Assembly (NCBI RefSeq): GCF_002251365.1
Contig: NZ_NPJH01000006.1
Location: 1-64,000, forward strand
Source: Prevotella sp. P3-122
GTDB taxonomy: Bacteria; Bacteroidota; Bacteroidia; Bacteroidales; Bacteroidaceae
Reading direction: 5' to 3'
DNA: 64,000 bases
How positions within the stretch are numbered: position 1 is the stretch's first letter; each line of letters starts with the position of its first letter. The notes beneath the pieces were generated by a model. It made no database searches. It worked only from the letters and a program-made list of their open reading frames with translations, and was not told where the DNA came from. Of this stretch, positions 54,898-61,384 are shown piece after piece. The translations under genes were made by a program, and so were the position numbers.

Positions 54898-55530
54898 TTA
54901 TTTTTTCCAGTTTGCGGGATCCTTGCGCCACTCGTTAAGCACCTCGACATCAGTTTCGGCGATATATCCTGTCTCAAGAGCCTGGGCCACCACATGCTCG
55001 TAGTCGGTGAGGGTGACGAGCTTAACACCAGCCTCAGCGAAAGCCTGCTCGGCAACAGGGAAGCCATAGGTATATGATGCAACCATGCCCACCACCTCGC
55101 AGCCAGCCTGGCGCAGGGCCTCCACAGCCTTTAGCGAGCTGCCGCCTGTTGATATGAGGTCCTCAACGACAACAACCTTCATGCCAGGTTTCACCTCGCC
55201 CTCGATGAGGTTAGCGAGTCCATGGTCCTTTGGCTTTGAGCGCACATACGAGAATGGCAAGTGCAATGCGTCGGCTACGAGGGCTCCCTGCGCTATGGCA
55301 CCTGTGGCAACTCCTGCCACTCCCTCAGCGTCGGCGAAATGCTCGAGTACGGCATGTACCAGCTCCAGCTTCACAAAGTTGCGAAGCTCAGGGAACGACA
55401 AGGTCTTGCGGTTATCACAATAGAAAGGAGACTTCCAGCCGCTTGCCCATGTGAACGGGTCGTTGGGCTGAAGTTTTATGGCCTTTACATTCAAAAGGCG
55501 TGAGGCGAATTCTTTTTTCAAGCTGTCCAT
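54898..55530 (-). CDS. pyrE: Orotate phosphoribosyltransferase
   Basis: A 210-residue enzyme that joins orotate and PRPP to OMP in pyrimidine synthesis. The PRPP-binding motif VVVVEDLISTGGSS (about residues 119-132) and the YVRSKPKDHG loop are present, with the N-terminal FTWASGWKSPFYCDNRKTLS typical of the family. It is the first gene of the operon pyrE-SRPBCC-argH-lipoprotein, with a well-formed promoter 28 bases before the start. Confidence 0.96.
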   Translation of the reverse strand: MDSLKKEFASRLLNVKAIKLQPNDPFTWASGWKSPFYCDNRKTLSFPELRNFVKLELVHAVLEHFADAEGVAGVATGAIAQGALVADALHLPFSYVRSKPKDHGLANLIEGEVKPGMKVVVVEDLISTGGSSLKAVEALRQAGCEVVGMVASYTYGFPVAEQAFAEAGVKLVTLTDYEHVVAQALETGYIAETDVEVLNEWRKDPANWKK

Positions 55531-55557
55531 AATATAATGTTTTGAGTGTAATCAGCT

Positions 55558-55589
55558 GCAAAGATAGTGCAAATGAGCGAAACAACAAA
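55558..55589 (-). promoter_or_regulatory. pyrE operon promoter
   Basis: On the minus strand TTTG, 19 bp, TATCTTTGC (-7 box 55566 to 55558) is a textbook Bacteroidetes promoter. Part of it (AAGATAGTGCAAATGAGCG, plus strand, 55561-55579) is repeated at 55636-55654. Confidence 0.75.
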
Positions 55590-55654
55590 GAAAAAGGTTT
55601 TTCTTTTTGTTTCCGAGTGCAGCCTATCTTATCTAAAGATAGTGCAAATGAGCG
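55561..55654. repeat. 19-bp direct repeat at the pyrE promoter
   Basis: AAGATAGTGCAAATGAGCG occurs at 55561-55579 and 55636-55654. The second copy has CTATCTTT on the minus strand too, but without the preceding TGC, so it may be a second, weaker start site. Confidence 0.6.
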
Positions 55655-55713
55655 GAATTACAAAACAAAAAAATGATATTTGGTCTATCTTCGAAAAAAA
55701 TCGGGCAAATAGT

Positions 55714-55746
55714 TTTGCCATGTGAAGGAAAGTACTTATATTTGCA
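55714..55746 (+). promoter_or_regulatory. Strong promoter of an orphan transcript
   Basis: TTTTG, then 19 bp, then TATATTTGC: an exact match to the Bacteroidetes consensus. Transcription would start near 55753. Confidence 0.75.
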
Positions 55747-55752
55747 GCCGGT

Positions 55753-55915
55753 TCCTAAGAATCACGACAATGACAACAATTATCATCAAATCAAAGAAAA
55801 CAAACGTTTATCACTCTGGTGCCTCGGGAGCCCTTGTCCCGATGCAGATGTAAACGTATGTGTTCTTTGACTTAATGATACAATTATGTCAAGCCGGAGG
55901 CGGCTTGATTAGTTT
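55753..55915 (+). ncRNA. Candidate short structured transcript or leader
   Basis: Between the promoter and a terminator lies about 150 bases with nested pairing: AACGTTTATC against GATGTAAACGT, enclosing CTCGGGA against TCCCGAT. A 27-codon ORF (55770-55853; TTIIIKSKKTNVYHSGASGA, LVPMQM) covers the same hairpin. It could be a small RNA, a small-protein gene, or an attenuating leader of the AAA gene downstream. I recognise no known RNA family. Confidence 0.45.
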
Positions 55916-55917
55916 TT
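55886..55917 (+). terminator. Terminator of the orphan transcript
   Basis: TCAAGCCG, loop GAGG, CGGCTTGA, then TTAGTTTTTC. A second weak hairpin followed by TTTTT (GTGTG gcct CACAC, 55946-55964) lies 40 bases on. Confidence 0.75.
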
Positions 55918-56108
55918 CGGAACTCCAATTATCTTGTTGGGAAACGTGTGGCCTCACACTTTTTAGGTTTGTCCCGTAGCACAGTTGTGGCGACGGGGTG
56001 GACTATCAACAGCATGTCGTAGATATGCGAAACTGTAATTATTTAATTGTTATTGCCATGATTGAAATATTAAGGAAAACAGGCTCCACGTCTAAGATGG
56101 AGCCAAAT

Positions 56109-58559
56109 ATGTCAGATTTCACATTCAGTAAAATCAATATTACTGTCGGCACCACCGACATGAAGACGAGCAGCACTCCGCCGTATGTCTTCCAGCAAGA
56201 TAATCTCCCAATTGTAATTGACATTGACAACATAAGTTGCAAAAGCGAGCCTGACGGTCAGTCGTTCAGGATAGAGCTGCTCCGGCGTGGGAGCGCCGAC
56301 CCTCTCTACCAGACAGAATACTCGCCTTCCTTTGACGGCGACTATTTCCTGCATACCATTGATGACATTGCCGACAAGCTCATACCAGGCATCTATCGAC
56401 TGCGGTTGTCGAACATCACGCCAGACACTCCCGATGTCCGCCTGTTGTCCGACGCTTGCTCGTGCAGTTATTCCTTCACCTTACTGGCCAACGGCGAGAG
56501 TCTCGTCCATCCTGCCATCACCAATGCCACGGCAACCATAGCCAATGGTCGGGAACTGGTGTTGAGTATGGACGGCAGATGGAGTGTTGGACAAAAGGAT
56601 GTCTTCGACATCTATTGTCACAACGGCTCGCTCATGCTCGTGGCACAAGGAAGTTGCATGCCGAGGAAACGTACTGCGGGAAGGAATTTGCGTGTGGTGC
56701 TGACAGCTGCGCACCCATGGGCTGATGGCGCATACGCATGTCTGGTAACCCATAACGGTGAGCCTTTTGCGAGGGTAGACCTGACGGTGCATGGCGGCAG
56801 GGATGTCCGAGTGACAGGATTGGGGAGCATCAGTCCCGGAAGTCACGACCATGTGATGGCAGGCAGGCTGATACAGGATGCCCACGACAGCAAACTGTGG
56901 AAGAGACTCAGGGACACCGTAGGCTGCGGACAGCTTAAACGGCATGCTCTGGACTATTGCCGTATGGCCATTCACAACGAGATTAGAAGGTTGCACGAGG
57001 TTGCTGCCATCAGGCGTTGCGACCATCACTTCATAATTGGCGAGCCTGATGCGGCCACGAGAACAGCTATAGAGCGGTTCGCAAATGTTGCCATGCCTGG
57101 AAAGTTTTTCAAGAGCGTTGACGCACCACGCCTTACCCAGTCGTCGAATATTGCTGACCCCATGGAGGAAGTCCGCGACAGGATGAGCGACAAGGGCAAT
57201 GTGCTGTGCATATATGGTGTCGGCTCGCTACTATGGGCAGCAGGCCGTCAGGTTGGAGCGTACATAGAGGAGTGTATGGTCAGCGGCGATGCGCCCACGA
57301 TATTCTTCCTCGGCAACAGGTCGGAGATAGAGCAGCTGAAGGAGCAATATCCCGTCATGGCTGGTAAGGTGCCGGCAGAAAACATGGTGGAGATAGAGCC
57401 GCTGACGGCAGACGAGATTATGTATGGCATACAGCAAGAGCTTGAAAGCCGTGAGCTGACATTGTCAGAAGAGGCTGCGGAAGCTATAGAGAGTGGGTTG
57501 CGGAAGAGGGCTGAGGCAGGACTGTTGGGTAACAAGACCTCGGACTACTGTGTGCGCTTTGTCGAAGAGTCACTCATGGAGGGCTTCCGCAAGAGGATGA
57601 TAACATCCTGCTTCACGGCCAATGGTGACATCCACCATGCGCTCACCACTATAGAGGCTTGCGACATCAACTGGACACCCATGGGATGTGGCAGCAGCAA
57701 TATTGCCGACAGCCTGGAGGATATAAACGGAATGGTGGGACTGAAGAGCGTGAAGACTACCATCAGGAACATCGCCATGAAAGCGATGTTTGACAACAGA
57801 TGTACGGAGGTGGGAGGCATGCGTGCTGCCAATTGCCATCATCTGATATTCACAGGCAATCCGGGCACTGGAAAGACCACCGTGGCAAAGAAACTCGGCA
57901 AGGTGTTCCATGCGCTGGGTATTCTCTCCAAGGGAAATGTCGTGGTGGCCGAGAGGAGCACTATCGTCGGACGCTACATCGGGCAGACGGAGCAGAACAT
58001 GCAGCGTCTGCTGGAGCAGGCGCGCGGCAACGTGCTATTCATCGATGAGGCATATACCCTCGTCGACACTTCCGATGACCGCAAGGACTACGGCTACAGG
58101 GCCATAGAATGCCTGCTCACCGTGCTCTCGAATAAGAATCCAGATATGGTGGTCATCATGGCGGGATATGCCAAGGACATGGACAGGATGCTGGATGCCA
58201 ATCCCGGACTGCGGGGTCGGTTCCCACATCATCTTCACTTCGATGACTACAGTGTTGAGGAACTTATGGAGATTAGTGTCAACTACCTTTCTGCCAACGG
58301 GCTTGCCATAACACCTGATGCTGCCGCCGCTATGCGCCAGCTTGTTGAGGGGCAGACTGCCAACAAGGGCCGTGATTTCAGTAATGCCCGCTGGATGGAA
58401 CAACTTGTTGACACAGACATCATCCCTGCCGTTTCTGAGCGTATCTTCTCAGCCACATATGATAGTGAGGCTGCAATATGGGAGGTGACGGACGCTGACA
58501 TGAAGGCCGTAGCGGCAAAATATGCACAGAAAGAACCCAAGAGGAAAATAGGGTTTTGA
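56109..58559 (+). CDS. CbbX/SpoVK-like AAA ATPase with N-terminal beta domain
   Basis: About 816 residues from ATG 56109, which has GGAG six bases upstream; the frame is open to 55998. Residues 1-270 form two beta-sandwich-like parts (FRIELLRRGSADPLYQTEYS, GIYRLRLSN). Residues 290-540 contain a degenerate P-loop-like region lacking a good Walker A. The C-terminal 250 residues are a CbbX/SpoVK/EccA-type AAA module: Walker A GNPGTGKTTVAKKLG near 583, Walker B VLFIDEAYTLVD, and RGRFPHHLHF with arginine fingers. CbbX-type proteins remodel partner complexes. No partner gene is adjacent, so the target is unknown. Confidence 0.82.
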   Translation: MSDFTFSKINITVGTTDMKTSSTPPYVFQQDNLPIVIDIDNISCKSEPDGQSFRIELLRRGSADPLYQTEYSPSFDGDYFLHTIDDIADKLIPGIYRLRLSNITPDTPDVRLLSDACSCSYSFTLLANGESLVHPAITNATATIANGRELVLSMDGRWSVGQKDVFDIYCHNGSLMLVAQGSCMPRKRTAGRNLRVVLTAAHPWADGAYACLVTHNGEPFARVDLTVHGGRDVRVTGLGSISPGSHDHVMAGRLIQDAHDSKLWKRLRDTVGCGQLKRHALDYCRMAIHNEIRRLHEVAAIRRCDHHFIIGEPDAATRTAIERFANVAMPGKFFKSVDAPRLTQSSNIADPMEEVRDRMSDKGNVLCIYGVGSLLWAAGRQVGAYIEECMVSGDAPTIFFLGNRSEIEQLKEQYPVMAGKVPAENMVEIEPLTADEIMYGIQQELESRELTLSEEAAEAIESGLRKRAEAGLLGNKTSDYCVRFVEESLMEGFRKRMITSCFTANGDIHHALTTIEACDINWTPMGCGSSNIADSLEDINGMVGLKSVKTTIRNIAMKAMFDNRCTEVGGMRAANCHHLIFTGNPGTGKTTVAKKLGKVFHALGILSKGNVVVAERSTIVGRYIGQTEQNMQRLLEQARGNVLFIDEAYTLVDTSDDRKDYGYRAIECLLTVLSNKNPDMVVIMAGYAKDMDRMLDANPGLRGRFPHHLHFDDYSVEELMEISVNYLSANGLAITPDAAAAMRQLVEGQTANKGRDFSNARWMEQLVDTDIIPAVSERIFSATYDSEAAIWEVTDADMKAVAAKYAQKEPKRKIGF

Positions 58560-58567
58560 GGGGTAAG

Positions 58568-58883
58568 GTAGGGTGTACAGTTTGATGTGCAAAAATTGAA
58601 TATCCTAATTCTGAAGTTCATGTCGGTAATTGTCGCGCTGTAAGCGCAAAAGCACATAGCCCAGGGTAAAGCGAAGCGGCACCCTGGGTGTAGCGGGTTG
58701 TTGTCCCTGCGCGCTGTAAGCGCAAAAGCGTTATCTGTCCTGCCATTATCTACGCTTTTGCCCTTAGCAGGGCGACCATCAACTACGTGAAATAACCCAG
58801 GGTGTCGCTACGCTCTACCCTGGGCTATGCGCAGGTTGCCCCTTCTTTGCTACTGATTTTGCACATCAAACTGTACACCCTAC
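58568..58883. mobile_element. MITE-like element with 27-bp perfect terminal inverted repeats
   Basis: The ends GTAGGGTGTACAG...GTGCAAAA (58568-58594) and its exact complement (58857-58883) are 27-bp perfect inverted repeats enclosing 262 bp. Inside are two copies of a 35-base imperfect palindrome in opposite orientation (CATAGCCCAGGGTA..., 58655-58689 and 58795-58829), plus GCGCTGTAAGCGCAAAAGC at 58634 and 58711. No ORF is present. It lies between convergent genes; no target duplication was evident. Confidence 0.7.
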
Positions 58884-58930
58884 TTCCCCTGACAACCTTA
58901 AAGGGGAGGGAGAGGATAGGAAACAATATA

Positions 58931-58958
58931 GGGGCGCATTGTTGCGCCCCTATTATTT
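58931..58958. terminator. Terminator of the M3 peptidase gene
   Basis: GGGGCGCA, loop TTGT, TGCGCCCC, with TATTATTT on one side and T-rich sequence on the other strand's side. It lies 20-40 bases past the M3 gene stop. Confidence 0.8.
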
Positions 58959-58970
58959 GTGGTTGTTTTC

Positions 58971-61112
58971 CTATTCTGCCAGTCCTCTGTTTTTGAGCAG
59001 GGCATCAATCTTGGGCTCAGCGCCTCGGAAGTTGCGGTACATAGTCATACCATCGTCGATGCCACCGGGAGTGAGGACGTATTTGCGGAAGCGGGATGCA
59101 ACTTCCTGATTGAAGATGTCGCCTGTTTCCTTGAATGCCTCGAAGCCGTCGGCATCGAGAACCTCAGCCCAGAGGTAGCTGTAGTATCCGGCGGTATATC
59201 CTCCACCCATGGTGTGTGAGAAGTTCGTTATGCGATATCGGGGCTGTATCTGCCTGGGTATACCTCTTTGCCTCAGTTTCTCCTCCTCGAATTTCATCAC
59301 GTCTAAGTCGTCGGGCACCTCAGTGAGCACGTGAAGGTCCATGTCGGAGTATGATGCTGCCAGATATTCCACAGTGGCAAATCCCTGTCCATACTTGCTT
59401 GCGGCAATATATTTGTCGAGCAGTTCCTGTGGCAACTTCTCGCCCGTGACATAATGCTTGGCGTAGACGTCAAGCACCTGAGGCTCGAAGGCCCAATGCT
59501 CGTTTATCTGCGATGGCAGCTCCACAAAGTCACGCTCTACGTTTGCCACGCTGCTGTAGTGGACATCGCGCATAAAGCTGTGCAGGGCATGCCCGAACTC
59601 ATGGAACATTGTCTCCACGTTGTCGATGGTCTGAAGAGCTGGCTTGTCAGCACTTGGCGGGGTCATGCTGCAAACGTTGACAACTACGGGCTCAACCCTG
59701 TTGCCACCGTCGTACCGCTGTCCCCTGAACGATGTACACCATGCTCCGGCTCTCTTGCCGTCGCGTGGCATGTAGTCGCTATAGAATATGGCGAGTAGGG
59801 TGGAGTCGGCATCGTACACCTCCCATGCCTGTGCCGTGGGCTCATAGGCAGGAGCCTTATCAGTGATTTCCTTGAACGATACGCCATAGAGCTTGTTGGC
59901 AACGTAGAATACCCCTTTCAGTACGTTGTTTATCTCAAGATACTCCGATAGCTTACTCTCGTCAAAGTTGAACTTTGCCTTACGGGCACGTTCCAGATAG
60001 TATCGGTAGTCCCATCCCTCCGGCTCGCAGTCGAGTCCGTCTTTCTTCATCTCGGCGCGTATGTCTTCAAGCTCCTCGTTGGCTTTTGCTACGGCAGGCG
60101 TCCACACCTGGTCGAGCAGGGCATAGACAGCCTCTGGTGTCTTTGCCATGCGTGTGTCGAGAATTTGCGAGGCGCAGTTTTTGAAGCCCATAAGCTTTGC
60201 CCTTTCCAAGCGCAGCTTCACCAGTTTTGCACAGATTTCCTTGCTGTCGTAGTCGTTGCCCTGATTGCCACGGTTGCAATATGCCTGGTATATTTTTCGC
60301 CTCAGCTCCCTGTTGCTGCAATACTGCAGGACAGGATTGCACGATGCCCTCTGCATGTTGAACATCCATTTCCCCGTCTGCCCCTGTGCAGCAGCCATTG
60401 CCGCCGCCCTGTCGATATCAGACTGTGGAAGTCCCTGAAGGTCTTCAAGCTTGTCGACGGTGACGAAGGTGTTGTTGGTCTCATGGAGCAGGTTTTGTGA
60501 GAACTGCACCTGTAGGTCGGAGATCTCCAAATTCAGCTGGCGCAGTTTCTCCTTGTCCTCATCTGAGAGGTTCGCCCCGTTTCTCTCGAATCGTTTGTAG
60601 ATGTTCTCCGTTACCTTCATCTCCTCTTTCGACAGCGTTGTTGAGTCGGCCTCGTCATATACGGCTTTCACCCTCTTGAAGAGCTTGTCGTTCATGTATA
60701 TGTCATCACTGTGTGCAGAGAGTATTGGCGACAGCTCCTTGTCAAGAGCCCGAAACTCAGGAGTGGAATTGCTGCTTGACAGTGGCCAGAACGTAGCAGA
60801 CGCTCGGTTCAGAGCCTCGCCGCTGCGGTCGAGTGCGGCGATGGTGTTCTGAAACGTGGGCTTAGCCTTGTTTCCGGCTATGGTCTCCACATTTTTCTTC
60901 TGTTCATCCACACCTTCGAGTATTGCCTCTCGGTAGTCATCGACAGTCAGCTTGTCAAAAGACTCAATGCCGTGGATGTTCTTGCTTTTTTCCAGCAGCG
61001 CATTTGTGTGCCCTGCCTCACCTGCTGTTGTCATGTTGCTCTCTTGTGTCTTGCAGCCTCCTATAGTCAGTGTAGTTGCCATGAGTGCCGCAACAGTAAT
61101 CTTGCTGTTCAT
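58971..61112 (-). CDS. M3 family metallopeptidase (peptidyl-dipeptidase Dcp-like), lipoprotein
   Basis: A 713-residue zinc peptidase. The N-terminus has a lipobox (LTIGGC, Cys 20), so it is anchored in the envelope. The M3 zinc site HEFGHALH (about residues 503-510) and its downstream helix are intact, with the substrate loop HTMGGGYTAGYYSYLWAEVL near the end. Dcp-like enzymes remove dipeptides from the C-terminus of short peptides. ATG 61112 is chosen because the longer frame spans the promoter (TTG, 20 bp, TATATTTGC on the minus strand, 61140 to 61132). Monocistronic. Confidence 0.93.
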   Translation of the reverse strand: MNSKITVAALMATTLTIGGCKTQESNMTTAGEAGHTNALLEKSKNIHGIESFDKLTVDDYREAILEGVDEQKKNVETIAGNKAKPTFQNTIAALDRSGEALNRASATFWPLSSSNSTPEFRALDKELSPILSAHSDDIYMNDKLFKRVKAVYDEADSTTLSKEEMKVTENIYKRFERNGANLSDEDKEKLRQLNLEISDLQVQFSQNLLHETNNTFVTVDKLEDLQGLPQSDIDRAAAMAAAQGQTGKWMFNMQRASCNPVLQYCSNRELRRKIYQAYCNRGNQGNDYDSKEICAKLVKLRLERAKLMGFKNCASQILDTRMAKTPEAVYALLDQVWTPAVAKANEELEDIRAEMKKDGLDCEPEGWDYRYYLERARKAKFNFDESKLSEYLEINNVLKGVFYVANKLYGVSFKEITDKAPAYEPTAQAWEVYDADSTLLAIFYSDYMPRDGKRAGAWCTSFRGQRYDGGNRVEPVVVNVCSMTPPSADKPALQTIDNVETMFHEFGHALHSFMRDVHYSSVANVERDFVELPSQINEHWAFEPQVLDVYAKHYVTGEKLPQELLDKYIAASKYGQGFATVEYLAASYSDMDLHVLTEVPDDLDVMKFEEEKLRQRGIPRQIQPRYRITNFSHTMGGGYTAGYYSYLWAEVLDADGFEAFKETGDIFNQEVASRFRKYVLTPGGIDDGMTMYRNFRGAEPKIDALLKNRGLAE

Positions 61113-61131
61113 AGAAATATCTGTTTTGTTT

Positions 61132-61163
61132 GCAAATATAAACATTTCTGTCTGATTATGCAA
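61132..61163 (-). promoter_or_regulatory. M3 peptidase promoter
   Basis: Minus strand: TTG, 20 bp, TATATTTGC (-7 box 61140 to 61132), 20 bases before ATG 61112. Confidence 0.7.
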
Positions 61164-61244
61164 GCAATAATCAAAGTTTCGCTTATTGTGGCTTTGTACG
61201 ACGGTGTGGCAGTTGCCGTCAATAAGCACAAAATCTGTTTTTTG

Positions 61245-61277
61245 TTTTGTTATTCCACTTGATTGCATTACCTTTGC
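61245..61277 (+). promoter_or_regulatory. purL promoter
   Basis: TTTTG (61245-61249), exactly 19 bp, TACCTTTGC (61269-61277). Transcription should begin near 61284, leaving a leader of about 100 bases with no riboswitch I recognise. Confidence 0.75.
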
Positions 61278-61384
61278 AGTGGCAAATAGAGATTGTAATG
61301 TATGTGCGTGCGCGCATCTGCCGTTCTCTGCTGCCAGTTATAGAGAATAATTAGTTTAGTTACCGAATAAAAAAAGACTTTTTT

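Noticed and set aside
61284..61384. Purine riboswitch in the purL leader
   Set aside because: The conserved purine-aptamer core motifs are not visible in the roughly 100-base leader.
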